A stretch of 64,000 nt of DNA from Micromonospora sp. BL4 (GTDB lineage: Bacteria > Actinomycetota > Actinomycetes > Mycobacteriales > Micromonosporaceae): positions 45,496-109,495 of the forward strand of contig NZ_RCVJ01000116.1 in the NCBI RefSeq assembly GCF_003667505.1, read 5' to 3'. The position numbers and the translations under genes were made by a program. This document shows, piece after piece, positions 55,883 to 64,000 of the stretch. The notes under the pieces were generated by a model. The model made no database searches and was not told the DNA's origin. It saw nothing but the letters and a program-made list of their open reading frames with translations. Each line of letters starts with the position of its first letter. Positions within the stretch are counted from its first letter, which is position 1.

Positions 55883-56475
55883 CCGGCGAGGGGAGCGGCC
55901 CGGACACCGGCCGGAGCGTCGGGACGTACGTGGGGCTGGGCGGGTGGACGCCGGAGTCGCTGGGCGTGCGGGGTGAGGTGCGTGCGGTGGTGTCTGCCCC
56001 GCACCCGGTGTTGAGCCGGGCCGGCGGCGAGGTCGATCCGGCTGCGACGGAGATCGTCCGGCTGGCCGCCGACCTGGTCGCCACGATGCGGGTGTCGCCG
56101 GGTTGCGTCGGTCTGGCCGCGCCGCAGATCGGGGTGGCCGCCCGGGTGTTCGCCGTCGACGTGACCGGGCATCCGAAGGCGGTCACCGTGCACGGCACCT
56201 TCGTGCTCTGCAACGCCCGGGTGGTCGAGGCGACCCGGTGGAAACCGGGCCGGGAGGGGTGCATGTCGGTGCCGGACCTGACCGGGGACGTGAAGCGGGC
56301 CAGCCGGTTGGTGGTGGAGGGCGACCTGCCGGGGAGCGGGGAGCCGGTCCGCCTGGTGACTGACGGCTTCGAGGCGCGGGCGTTGCAGCACGAGATCGAC
56401 CACTGCGCCGGGTTGCTCTTCCTCGACCGGGTGGCTGGCGCACACGCCGTCTATCAGCGCAAGGTCTACCTGTGA
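55879..56475 (+). CDS. def: Peptide deformylase
   Basis: Removes the formyl group from nascent proteins. It has 198 residues with the three metalloenzyme motifs: GCVGLAAPQIG, REGCMSVP (zinc Cys) and QHEIDHCAG (HExxH). The first ~30 residues form an extra N-terminal segment. GTG 55879 overlaps the ACT gene stop, so the two are coupled. Confidence 0.95.
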   Translation: MTGEGSGPDTGRSVGTYVGLGGWTPESLGVRGEVRAVVSAPHPVLSRAGGEVDPAATEIVRLAADLVATMRVSPGCVGLAAPQIGVAARVFAVDVTGHPKAVTVHGTFVLCNARVVEATRWKPGREGCMSVPDLTGDVKRASRLVVEGDLPGSGEPVRLVTDGFEARALQHEIDHCAGLLFLDRVAGAHAVYQRKVYL

Positions 56476-56592
56476 CGGTGCGCCGGACGATCGCTCCAAT
56501 CCTCCTCAGTGGACGGTCTGTGGGTCGTGTGGGCGGCGCTCCGGCGCGTCGCGCCGGGCTGGGGCTGCGGCGCGGCTACGGTGGGAGGCATC

Positions 56593-57309
56593 ATGCGTCT
56601 GACGGTCGGCCCCCTGCCACCCGCCGTGTACTGGCGGCGTCGCGTCGTCGTACTCGGAGCGGGGCTTCTCTTCCTGATTGTCCTGCTCTACTCCTGCACC
56701 GGCTCGGGTCGCTCCGACGGTCGACCGCAGGCGGGGGCGACGCCGACATCGGCTCCGACGTCCGCCGCGAGCCCGGGTGCCGGCGGGCCGGTGTTGACCC
56801 CGCAGACCGGCGCTCCGCCGGCGTCCGAGGATCCTGACACCGGGAGTCCGAGCCCGGAGACCACCAGCAACGACCCGCCGCCGGGCTCGGCCGCCGGGTC
56901 GGTGGACGACGGCACCTGCACCGACGCGGAGATCAGCGTGACCTCGGTGGCACGGCCGACCTCGGTTCAACGCGGCGCGGTGGTCGACCTGCAGCTCAAG
57001 ATCAAGAACACCTCGGACCGGACGTGCAGCCGGAACGTCGGCGCCGACCTCCAGGAGATCTTCATCAAGTCCGGGGCCGAGAAGGTGTGGTCGTCAGACA
57101 CCTGCGGCAAGGTCCAGGGGTCGGACCCGCAGTCGTTCACCCCGAACTTCGAGCGTGCCTACGAGGTGGGCTGGAACGGGCGGGACAGCAGCCGCTGCGA
57201 CGGCAGTGGGCTGGCCGCCGGCCCCTTCCCCCCGGTCGGGACGTACCAGGTGTTCGCCCGGGTCGGCACCAAGCTCAGCGCGCCGGTGAAGCTCACCGTC
57301 ACCGGCTGA
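56593..57309 (+). CDS. Membrane-anchored extracellular protein, Rv3587c-like position
   Basis: 238 residues. A membrane helix lies at about 17-36 (RVVVLGAGLLFLIVLLY). It is followed by a ~75-residue Pro/Ser/Thr linker and a C-terminal beta-rich domain of ~125 residues with four or more cysteines (CTDAEISVTS, CSRNVGADLQE, DTCGKVQG, SRCDGSG). A conserved membrane protein of this kind (Rv3587c) adjoins disA in mycobacteria. Function unknown. GGGAGG lies 5 nt before ATG 56593. It converges on disA. Confidence 0.78.
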   Translation: MRLTVGPLPPAVYWRRRVVVLGAGLLFLIVLLYSCTGSGRSDGRPQAGATPTSAPTSAASPGAGGPVLTPQTGAPPASEDPDTGSPSPETTSNDPPPGSAAGSVDDGTCTDAEISVTSVARPTSVQRGAVVDLQLKIKNTSDRTCSRNVGADLQEIFIKSGAEKVWSSDTCGKVQGSDPQSFTPNFERAYEVGWNGRDSSRCDGSGLAAGPFPPVGTYQVFARVGTKLSAPVKLTVTG

Positions 57310-57315
57310 GCCGGG

Positions 57316-58500
57316 TCAGACGTACCGCTCCAGGATGGACGCCTCGGCGAGCCGGGACAACCCTTCGCGGACGCCGCGGGCCCGGGCGTCGCCGACCCCC
57401 TCGACGGCCTGCAGGTCCTCCACGGTGGCGCCCAGCAGCCGCTGGAGGCTGCCGAAGTGCACCACCAGCCGGTCGACCACCGGCACCGGCAGCCGGGGCA
57501 CCTTGGCCAGCAGTCGGAAGCCCCGAGGGCTGACCGCCGCGTCCAGCGCGTCCGTTGCGGCCGGGTAACCGATCGCCTTGGCCACCGACACCAGGTCGAT
57601 CAGCTCGGTGGCACCGAGCAGGTCCAGCTCGACCAGCGCCTCGTCCAGAGTGCGGGACTTGCGGCCGACCGGCAGGTAGTCCCGGATGACCAGCGTCCGG
57701 TCGGCGTCCACGCCGGCCATCAGCTCGTCGAGCTGGAGGGCGAGGAGGCGGCCGTCGGTGCCCAGCTCGACCACGTAGCCGGCGATCTCGTCGGCGATCC
57801 GACGGACCATCTCCAGCCGCTGCACCACCGCCACCGCGTCCCGCACGGTGACCAGATCCTCGATCTCCAGAGCGGAGAGCGTCCCGGAGACCTCGTCCAG
57901 CCGGAGCTTGTAGCGCTCCAGGGTGGCCAGCGCCTGGTTGGCCCTGGAGAGGATGGCCGCCGAGTCGTCGAGCACGTGCCGCTGACCGTTGACGTAGAGG
58001 CTGATGATCCGCATCGACTGGCTGACCGAGATGACCGGGTAGCCGGTCTGCCGGGCCACCCGCTCGGCCGTGCGGTGCCGGGTGCCGGACTCCTCCGTCG
58101 GGATGGACGGGTCGGGCATCAGGTGCACCGCCGCCCGGACGATCCGGGTGCCGTCGCTGGAGAGCACGACGGCGCCGTCCATCTTGCAGAGCTCCCGCAC
58201 CCGCGTCGCGGAGAACTCCACGTCCAGGGGGAAGCCGCCGGTGCACAGGCCCTCGACGACCTTGTCGTAGCCGAGCACGATGAGCGCGCCGGTGCGGCCA
58301 CGCAAAATGCGCTCCAACCCGTCCCGCAGCGCGGTGCCGGGCGCCATCAGGGCGAGGTTCGCCCGCAGCGGGTCGCCGGCGCTCCCGGCGGCTCCCGCGG
58401 TCACGTTCACGCTGATCGGGCGGGCGGGCGAGCCCACGCCGCCGGTGCGGGCGTGAGGCGGCGCGCCGGCAGGCTTGGTGGTATCGCGGTCGATCGGCAC
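57316..58500 (-). CDS. disA: DNA integrity scanning diadenylate cyclase DisA
   Basis: Makes cyclic di-AMP while scanning DNA. The N-terminal DAC domain has the catalytic [11 protein letters not shown] and [12 protein letters not shown] motifs (DGA and RHR). A helical spine and a C-terminal HhH DNA-binding domain ([19 protein letters not shown]) follow. GTG 58500 gives 394 residues and is exactly 6 nt after TAGACT, so leaderless; GTG 58506 is the in-frame alternative. The first ~45 residues are a disordered extension. It is downstream of radA, its usual partner. Confidence 0.95.
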   Translation of the reverse strand: MPIDRDTTKPAGAPPHARTGGVGSPARPISVNVTAGAAGSAGDPLRANLALMAPGTALRDGLERILRGRTGALIVLGYDKVVEGLCTGGFPLDVEFSATRVRELCKMDGAVVLSSDGTRIVRAAVHLMPDPSIPTEESGTRHRTAERVARQTGYPVISVSQSMRIISLYVNGQRHVLDDSAAILSRANQALATLERYKLRLDEVSGTLSALEIEDLVTVRDAVAVVQRLEMVRRIADEIAGYVVELGTDGRLLALQLDELMAGVDADRTLVIRDYLPVGRKSRTLDEALVELDLLGATELIDLVSVAKAIGYPAATDALDAAVSPRGFRLLAKVPRLPVPVVDRLVVHFGSLQRLLGATVEDLQAVEGVGDARARGVREGLSRLAEASILERYV

Positions 58501-58506
58501 GGGCAC

Positions 58507-58512
58507 AGTCTA
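58507..58512 (-). promoter_or_regulatory. -10 box of disA
   Basis: On the minus strand TAGACT lies 6 nt before GTG 58500. disA can therefore be transcribed independently of radA. Confidence 0.55.
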
Positions 58513-58631
58513 CGGACTGCCGTGCGGTGGGTGCTGTCGTGGTTACTGTGATGTGTCACGATGCCGCCCCTTCAGCCGTTTCCCGCTTGCGGCATGCTGT
58601 CCGGTATCGCCGTCCCCGTCGCCACGGTGGG

Positions 58632-60089
58632 TCACTCGGCGGACGCGCGGGCCGCATGGTGCAGGGCCGAGCGTACGTCTGTGACCTCGGTCACCTGCAT
58701 CTGCTCGGGACCGGCGCCGGTGCTGGCCGGGCCGCAGCCGGGCGGAACCAGGGCAACCTTGAACCCCAGCCGGGCCGCCTCGGCCAGCCGGCGGGGCACC
58801 GCCCCGACCCGGCGCACCTCGCCGGTCAGCCCCACCTCGCCGATCGCCACCAGGTGCGGCGCGATGGCCAGGTTGAGCCCGCCGGAGGCAACCGCCAGCG
58901 CGACCGCCAGGTCGGCGGCCGGCTCCACCACGCGAATGCCGCCCACGGTGGCGGCGAAGACCTCCCGGTCGTGCAGGGTGAGCCGCTCGGTGCGGCGTTG
59001 CAGCACCGCGAGCACCATTGCCAGCCGGGCCGAGTCGAGGCCGGAGACGGTACGCCGGGGAGAGCCGGCGACCGTCGCTCCGATCAGCGCCTGCACCTCG
59101 GTGACCAGCGCCCGGCGCCCCTCCATCGCCACCGTCACGCAGGTGCCCGGCACCGGCTCGGAGTAGCGGGTCAGGAACAGCCCGGACGGGTCGGCCAGGC
59201 TGCTGATGCCGCCCTCGTGCATCTCGAAGCAGCCGACCTCGTCGGCCGCACCGAACCGGTTCTTGACGCCGCGCACGAGCCGCAGCGAGGAGTGCTTGTC
59301 GCCCTCGAAGTGCAGCACCACGTCGACCAGGTGCTCCAGCACCCGGGGCCCGGCCACCTGGCCGTCCTTGGTGACGTGCCCCACCAGCACCGTGGCGATG
59401 CCCCGTTCCTTGGCGACCGAGACCAGCGCCGCCGTGACCGCCCGGACCTGGGTCACCCCACCGGGCACCCCCTCGGTGCCGGTGGTCGAGATGGTCTGCA
59501 CCGAGTCGAGCACCAGCAGGCCCGGCTTGACCGCGTCGAGGTGCCCGAGCACCGCCGCCAGGTCGCTCTCCGCCGCGAGGTAGAGCTGGTCGTGCAGGGT
59601 GCCCATCCGCTCGGCGCGGAGCCGGACCTGGCTGACCGACTCTTCTCCGCTGACCACCAGCGAGGGACTGCCGGCGCCGACGGCCCACTGCTGTGCCACG
59701 TCCAGCAGCAGGGTGGACTTGCCCACGCCGGGCTCGCCGGCGAGCAGCACCACCGCGCCCGGGACCAGGCCGCCGCCGAGCACCCGGTCGAGCTCGCTCA
59801 CGCCGGTGGGCCGGGCGCGGGCCGGCGCGGCGCTGATGGTGGCGATCGGCCGGGCGGGCTCCGCCGGCATCCGGGAGCTGACCACCCGACCGGAGACGGT
59901 CGGCCCGGTCACCGTGGACTCGACCACCGAGCCCCACTCGCCGCACTCCGGGCAGCGCCCCACCCACTTGGGCGGCTGGTGACCGCAGGCGTCGCACTCG
60001 TAGGCCGGACGTGGCTCTCGGGCGGTGGCCCGACCACGGGCGCCGCCGGCCGTGCCGCCGCGCGGAGAGGTCGATCGGGGAGTGGTCAC
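58632..60089 (-). CDS. radA: DNA repair protein RadA
   Basis: RecA-like branch-migration ATPase acting in recombination repair. It has 485 residues. The N-terminal zinc finger is CDACGHQPPKWVGRCPEC (near residues 32-49). Walker A is GEPGVGKST, the RadA-specific KNRFG motif is present, and a C-terminal Lon-like domain begins near residue 310. GTG 60089 is leaderless by a TAGCGT box 6 nt upstream. Confidence 0.95.
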   Translation of the reverse strand: MTTPRSTSPRGGTAGGARGRATAREPRPAYECDACGHQPPKWVGRCPECGEWGSVVESTVTGPTVSGRVVSSRMPAEPARPIATISAAPARARPTGVSELDRVLGGGLVPGAVVLLAGEPGVGKSTLLLDVAQQWAVGAGSPSLVVSGEESVSQVRLRAERMGTLHDQLYLAAESDLAAVLGHLDAVKPGLLVLDSVQTISTTGTEGVPGGVTQVRAVTAALVSVAKERGIATVLVGHVTKDGQVAGPRVLEHLVDVVLHFEGDKHSSLRLVRGVKNRFGAADEVGCFEMHEGGISSLADPSGLFLTRYSEPVPGTCVTVAMEGRRALVTEVQALIGATVAGSPRRTVSGLDSARLAMVLAVLQRRTERLTLHDREVFAATVGGIRVVEPAADLAVALAVASGGLNLAIAPHLVAIGEVGLTGEVRRVGAVPRRLAEAARLGFKVALVPPGCGPASTGAGPEQMQVTEVTDVRSALHHAARASAE

Positions 60090-60095
60090 ATCAGG

Positions 60096-60101
60096 ACGCT
60101 A
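60096..60101 (-). promoter_or_regulatory. -10 box of radA
   Basis: On the minus strand TAGCGT lies 6 nt before GTG 60089. Confidence 0.55.
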
Positions 60102-60118
60102 GCCCCCGCGTACGACGA

Positions 60119-60156
60119 AAACACCCCGGCGTGGTGGGCACCACGCCGGGGTGTTT
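60119..60156 (-). terminator. 18-bp hairpin between the LpqE-like gene and radA
   Basis: AAACACCCCGGCGTGGTG (60119-60136) and CACCACGCCGGGGTGTTT (60139-60156) are perfectly complementary. It lies just after the stop of the lipoprotein gene. Confidence 0.85.
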
Positions 60157-60173
60157 GTCGATGTCGGGTCGGG

Positions 60174-60932
60174 TCAGCCGTGGGTCGTGCCGCCCTCGTC
60201 ACCCTCGTAGCCGCCCTCGCGCTCGATGATCGGCGACGGGGGAGCAGCCGGGGTGAGCGGCACCGCGATCGGCGCGGGGCCGGTGACCGTGTTGCCGTTG
60301 CCGAAGTCGAAGGTCACGAAGACGTTCTGCCCGGAGCGCAGCTCCTCGGTCAGGCCGATCAGCCGGAGCTGCTGGGTGGCCTCGGAGTTGAGCTGGAGGT
60401 AGCTCAGCGGAGCCAGCTCGATCCGGGCGGGCTGGCCCGGAGCGGAGGGGCTGGCCGAGCCCGACGCCCGCGCCGACTCCGGGGCGGACGGGGTGGCCGA
60501 GGACGAACCGGTCTCGGACGGGGTCGCCGACGGGCTGGCCGAGCCGGACTCGGAGGCGGACGGGCTGGCGGAGGCCGACTCCGAGGCGGACGCCGACGGG
60601 CTCGCCGAGCCGCCGGTGATCACCACCTCGCGGGCGCTCTCGGTGGTGACGGTGACCGTCACCGTGTCCTTCGAGTCGTTGTAGATCACGGCGTTGAGCG
60701 CCGCGTCCTGCCCCGCTCGGTAGCCCTCGGTGCCCGGGAAGTCGACCAGCAGGCCGCGCACCGCGAAGGCGCCGTTTCCAGCCGTGAGGTTGACGCCCTG
60801 GACCGACGGCTCCTTGTTGGCGGTCTCGGCGATCTGGCCGGTGCCGCACCCGGACGCCAGCAGGCTGGTCGCCGTCGCAATCCCGGACAGCAGCAGGGCC
60901 GCCCGCCGGGATCCCCTGATCGAGCGCGTCAC
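60174..60932 (-). CDS. LpqE-like lipoprotein with Ser/Ala/Pro repeat insertion
   Basis: 252 residues. Signal peptide with lipobox SLLASGC (Cys near residue 28). An extracellular domain of about 80 residues begins QIAETANKEPSVQGVN. A ~65-residue insertion of [13 protein letters not shown] repeats follows, then a second half beginning PARIELAPLSYLQLN. The domain resembles mycobacterial LpqE, whose gene also adjoins radA. The repeat insertion splits the beta-sandwich and is probably a flexible loop. GTG 60932 follows GAGGAC. Confidence 0.8.
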   Translation of the reverse strand: MTRSIRGSRRAALLLSGIATATSLLASGCGTGQIAETANKEPSVQGVNLTAGNGAFAVRGLLVDFPGTEGYRAGQDAALNAVIYNDSKDTVTVTVTTESAREVVITGGSASPSASASESASASPSASESGSASPSATPSETGSSSATPSAPESARASGSASPSAPGQPARIELAPLSYLQLNSEATQQLRLIGLTEELRSGQNVFVTFDFGNGNTVTGPAPIAVPLTPAAPPSPIIEREGGYEGDEGGTTHG

Positions 60933-61072
60933 GTCGGTCCTCCTCGTCACGATCCGCAACCGGCCGCACGCCGGGCACGGTGGCCATACCCGCGCAGACC
61001 GCGCTCCAGGGTAGTTGGAGCTGATCGAGGCCCGCACGCGGACCCGGGCAATGCCACCTTCCCGGGTGCCGG

Positions 61073-61912
61073 TCACACCACCCGACCGCTCGCCACCAGC
61101 AGGACCACGTCGATGAGGGCCACCAGCATCACCGCCCGGAAGGCGGCCACCGGTCGCCGGCCGGCCCGGACCGCCGAGCGCCCGGCGTACCAGCTCAGCG
61201 CCGGCACGGCGGCGGCCGCGCCGACCGCCGTCAACCCGATGGCCGACGGCGGCCCGGGCGGCCCGAGGACCAGGGCCGCGGTCGCCGCGAGGAGCAACCC
61301 GGCCGCGGCGGCCCGGCTGCCGGCCGCGCCCAGCCGGTGCGGCAGGCCCCGCACGCCGGTGCGGGCGTCGTCGGCGAGGTCGGGCAGGACGTTGGCGAAG
61401 TGCGCCCCGGCGCCCAGGCAGGCGGCCGCCGTCAGCAGCCAGGCCGGCGGGGTCGGCTCGCCGGGCAGCCCCAACACCACGAAGGCGGGTAGCGCACCGA
61501 AGGAGATCGCGTACGGCAGCACCGAGAACACGGTGGCCTTGAGCGGCCAGTCGTAGAGCAGTGCGGAGACCAGGGCGACGGTCAGCCAGAACGCCGCCGT
61601 GGGGTTCGTGGTGAGCGCCAGCAGCGGGCAGGCCACCGCGGCCGCCGCCGCGGCCCAGGCCGTGGTGCGCCGGCCGACCGCGCCGGCGGCGACCGGCTTG
61701 TCGGTACGCCCCACCGTGGCATCCCGCTCCGCGTCCAGCGCGTCGTTGGTCCAGCCCACGGCGAGTTGGCTGGCCAGCACCGCGAGCACCACGGACGCGA
61801 CTCCGGCTGGCCGGTGCCCCACTCCCCAGGCCAGCAGACCCGCCACTGTGGTCACCGCTGCGGCCGGTTCCGGATGGCTCGCCCTGACCAGCCCTAACAC
61901 CCTCGACGACAT
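61073..61912 (-). CDS. UbiA-family prenyltransferase with an early TTA codon
   Basis: Integral membrane aromatic prenyltransferase. It has 279 residues and about eight spans. The first Asp-rich motif is NDALDAERDATVGRTDKP (near residue 58), the second DLADDARTG (near 175). The acceptor cannot be read from sequence; menaquinone-type MenA or a secondary-metabolite enzyme are both possible. Codon 6 is the rare leucine codon TTA (61895-61897), which in related actinobacteria makes expression depend on the bldA tRNA. It is divergent from a UbiG-like methyltransferase, 46 bp apart. Confidence 0.85.
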   Translation of the reverse strand: MSSRVLGLVRASHPEPAAAVTTVAGLLAWGVGHRPAGVASVVLAVLASQLAVGWTNDALDAERDATVGRTDKPVAAGAVGRRTTAWAAAAAAVACPLLALTTNPTAAFWLTVALVSALLYDWPLKATVFSVLPYAISFGALPAFVVLGLPGEPTPPAWLLTAAACLGAGAHFANVLPDLADDARTGVRGLPHRLGAAGSRAAAAGLLLAATAALVLGPPGPPSAIGLTAVGAAAAVPALSWYAGRSAVRAGRRPVAAFRAVMLVALIDVVLLVASGRVV

Positions 61913-61958
61913 AAGGGAAGTCTGGTCGTTACCGAGCAGTCGTGCCACGCTCGGAACC

Positions 61959-62732
61959 ATGCGAGACGTGGCTGCGGCCGCGGCGTCCACCGGCCCCCGG
62001 GTGCTGCCGCGCAACGATCCGCGCCAGTACGACGATCTGGCCGACGAGTGGTGGCGGCCGGATGGCGCGTTCGCGATGCTGCACTGGCTCGCCGAGGCCC
62101 GCGCGGCGCTGGTGCCGCCGGCTTCCCGCCCCGACGCGCTCCTGGTCGACCTGGGCTGCGGCGCCGGGCTGCTCGCGCCGCACCTGGCCGGAAAGGGATA
62201 CCGGCACGTCGGGGTCGACCTGACCCGCTCGGCGCTGGTCCAGGCCGCCGGGCACGGGGTACGCGTCATCCAGGGTGATGCCACCGCGGTCCCGCTGCCC
62301 GACGGCTGTGCCGACGTGGTTTCAGCGGGTGAGCTGCTGGAACATGTGCCGGCGTGGCCGCGCGCGGTGGCGGAGGCGTGCCGGCTGCTGCGTCCGGGCG
62401 GCCTGCTGGTGCTGGACACCCTGAACGACACCGCGCTGGCCCGGCTGGTCGCGGTGCGGATCGCCGAGCGACTGCCGACCGTGCCGCGTGGCATTCACGA
62501 TCCACGGTTGTTCGTGGACGCCCGGGAGTTGGTGGCCGAGTGCTCCCGGCACGGCGTCGAGTTGCGCCTGCGTGGCATCCGACCGCAGGTCGGTGGCCTG
62601 GTCACCTGGCTGTTGCGACGGGCCCGCGCGGCCCGGACGCCCGGCGCGGCGCCCGCCGGCCGTGCGCCGCGCATCGTGCCGACCCGGTCGACCGCTGTGT
62701 TGTACCAGGGCCGGGGAGTCCGAAACGGATAG
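61959..62732 (+). CDS. UbiG-like SAM-dependent O-methyltransferase
   Basis: 257 residues. The opening DDLADEWWRPDGAFAMLHWL matches the UbiG pattern of WW-(D/R)P-G...LH. Motif I is LVDLGCGAGLLAPHLAGKG, and SAGELLEHVPAW and RLLRPGGLLVLDTLN follow. A basic C-terminal tail ends in RSTAVLYQGRG. ATG 61959 shares a 46-bp divergent gap with the prenyltransferase, so the two probably modify the same prenylated aromatic compound; that is an inference. Confidence 0.85.
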   Translation: MRDVAAAAASTGPRVLPRNDPRQYDDLADEWWRPDGAFAMLHWLAEARAALVPPASRPDALLVDLGCGAGLLAPHLAGKGYRHVGVDLTRSALVQAAGHGVRVIQGDATAVPLPDGCADVVSAGELLEHVPAWPRAVAEACRLLRPGGLLVLDTLNDTALARLVAVRIAERLPTVPRGIHDPRLFVDARELVAECSRHGVELRLRGIRPQVGGLVTWLLRRARAARTPGAAPAGRAPRIVPTRSTAVLYQGRGVRNG

Positions 62733-62774
62733 TCCGGCCGTGGCGGGGGTAAGGGACGCCGAGAAGGGGGCAAT

Positions 62775-63941
62775 ATGACGGTGCACGCGCTGGAGGCGGC
62801 CCGCCGGTTGGCGCCGCGGTTCGCCGCGCGGGCGGCGGAGCATGACCGGGACGGCTCCTTTCCGGTCGAGGACTTCCGTGACCTGCGGGAGGCCGGCCTG
62901 TTCGGGTTGATGGTGCCCCGGTCGCTGGGTGGCCTGGGGGCCAGCTTCGCCGAGTACGCCGCGGTGGCAACCGAACTTGCCCGAGGCAACGGCGCGACCG
63001 CCCTGGTGTTCAACATGCACGCCTCGGTGACCGGCGCGTTGGGCGCGGTCACCGAGGAGTTGGCCGAGGCGCTGGGCGTGCCGGACGAGGCGCTGGCCGC
63101 TCGGGACCGGCTGCTCACCGCCGCGGCGCAGGGCTCCTGGTACGCGGTGGCGATGAGTGAGCGCGGCGCCGGCGCCCGGCTCTCCCAGTTGAGCACGGTC
63201 TACGAGGCGACCGACGCGGGCTGGCACCTCAAGGGGAGCAAGACGTTCTGCTCCGGCGCCGGGCACGCCGACGGTTACCTGGTGGCCGCCCGCAGCACCG
63301 CCGACCAGTCGGTGGTCTCCCAGTTCCTGGTGCCGGCCGGTGACGGGTTGACCGTCGAGCCGACCTGGGACGCGCTCGGCATGCGTGCCACCTCCTCGCA
63401 TGACCTGCACCTGGACGTCACCGTGCCGGCCGACCGGCTGCTGGGCGGGGTGGAGGGGTTGGCCCTGGTGGTCGCGCAGCTGATGCCGCACTGGTTGGTG
63501 GCCAGCTACGCGGCGGTCTACGTGGGGGTGGCCCGCGCCTCGATCGACGCGGCGGCCGAGCACCTCAACGCCCGCAACCTGGCCGGCCTGCCGGCGGTGC
63601 GCGCCCGGCTGGGGCGGGCGGACGCGGCCACGGCCGCGGCCCAGCTGGTGGTGGCCGAGGCGGCCCGCCGGGTGGACGAGGCGCCCGGTGACGCGGAGAC
63701 CAACCGCTGGGTGTGGCGGGCGAAGCTGCTCGCCGGCACCACGGCCGCCGAGGTGGCGGCGTCGATGCTGGAGGCGGCGGGCACCTCGGCGACCCGGCGC
63801 GGCCATCCGTTGGAGCGGCTCTACCGGGACGCCCGCTGCGGCTCGCTGCACCCGGCCACGTCGGACGTCTGCGCCGACTGGCTCGGCATCGCGGCACTGG
63901 GCGGTGACCCGGACCGTGACGGATGGGCCCCGCGTTGGTGA
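62775..63941 (+). CDS. Acyl-CoA dehydrogenase family flavoprotein
   Basis: 388 residues. An N-terminal helical domain begins around FPVEDFRDLREAGLFGLMVP. The FAD/substrate middle domain has AMSERGAGARLSQL, GWHLKGSKTFCSGAGHADGY and ALGMRATSSHDLHLD. A C-terminal helical bundle follows. The SERGAG sequence replaces the usual TEPxxGS loop, so substrates may differ from classic fatty acyl-CoAs. ATG 62775 has GGGGGC upstream. It follows the methyltransferase gene by 42 nt and may be in the same operon. Confidence 0.85.
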   Translation: MTVHALEAARRLAPRFAARAAEHDRDGSFPVEDFRDLREAGLFGLMVPRSLGGLGASFAEYAAVATELARGNGATALVFNMHASVTGALGAVTEELAEALGVPDEALAARDRLLTAAAQGSWYAVAMSERGAGARLSQLSTVYEATDAGWHLKGSKTFCSGAGHADGYLVAARSTADQSVVSQFLVPAGDGLTVEPTWDALGMRATSSHDLHLDVTVPADRLLGGVEGLALVVAQLMPHWLVASYAAVYVGVARASIDAAAEHLNARNLAGLPAVRARLGRADAATAAAQLVVAEAARRVDEAPGDAETNRWVWRAKLLAGTTAAEVAASMLEAAGTSATRRGHPLERLYRDARCGSLHPATSDVCADWLGIAALGGDPDRDGWAPRW

Positions 63942-64000
63942 GCCGGCGCGGCCGGGCCGGCGTGGAGGAACGACCGGCCGAGGTGGCCGGGGGGAGGAAC
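63942..64000. other. Edge region after the acyl-CoA dehydrogenase gene
   Basis: 59 nt without a feature I can support; GGGGGGAGG near the edge may be the ribosome-binding site of a gene starting outside the window. Confidence 0.3.

Noticed and set aside
58527..61556. A 1009-codon plus-strand frame across radA and the LpqE-like gene
   Set aside because: It crosses a terminator hairpin and a promoter and runs antisense to genes with firm motifs.

Overview
The window comes from a very high-GC actinobacterium. Third codon positions are almost all G or C, GTG starts and 4-nt GTGA/ATGA overlaps are common, and DnaA boxes have the form TTGTCCACA. Lsr2, a ClpC1-type ATPase, DisA, type VII secretion genes and an NADH dehydrogenase D subunit are present. 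Protein wording suggests Micromonosporaceae, most likely Micromonospora; the genus is an inference. No rRNA, tRNA, CRISPR array or insertion sequence was seen.

Layout. 1-4.4 kb: divergent type VII secretion genes eccC (cut by the edge) and eccD. 4.4-14.4 kb: ppa, dacB, a DUF2342 metalloprotease, tilS, a GlxA/AraC regulator with a divergent 45-residue membrane peptide, hpt, ftsH, folE. 14.5-27.0 kb: an accessory block with an FtsK-like pseudo-ATPase and its membrane partner, one atypical single-gene unit, and an eight-cistron leftward operon resembling a type IV secretion channel (VirB2-, VirB3-, VirB4-, VirB6-, VirB8-like proteins plus a transglycosylase/M23 hydrolase). 27.3-29.7 kb: folP-folB-folK-DUF3180. 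29.8-37.4 kb: membrane proteins, an osmoprotectant-type ABC importer with a circularly permuted binding protein, and a repeat-rich protein. 37.4-39.9 kb: nuoD with a MidA/NDUFAF7-type methyltransferase. 40.0-54.0 kb: DUF2520-panC-panD, a septum-formation lipoprotein, nadB-nadC, coaX, lysS, lsr2, clpC. 54.4-61 kb: mutY, an ACT protein, def, disA, radA, an LpqE-like lipoprotein. 61-64 kb: UbiA-type prenyltransferase, UbiG-like methyltransferase, acyl-CoA dehydrogenase.

The backbone order (ppa, dacB, DUF2342, tilS, hpt, ftsH, folE, folP, folB, folK, DUF3180, DUF2520, panC, panD, coaX, lysS, lsr2, clpC, mutY, disA, radA, lpqE) follows the known Mycobacterium tuberculosis order from about Rv3628 to Rv3584. 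The 12.5 kb channel-like block therefore looks like an insertion between folE and folP.

The most notable signals are: (1) a 59-bp tandem repeat between nadB and nadC whose period equals a 20-codon ORF with a 4-nt stop/start overlap; (2) two inverted copies of a 72-74 bp palindromic element kept in frame inside the methyltransferase gene, flanking a stretch of atypical codon use; (3) that methyltransferase overlapping nuoD, the bacterial homologue of the known NDUFAF7 substrate; (4) the relaxase-less type IV-like channel with a degenerate FtsK neighbour; (5) the circular permutation in the ABC binding protein; (6) a cluster of DnaA boxes between lsr2 and clpC; (7) many leaderless genes marked by TANNNT 6-8 nt before the start codon.
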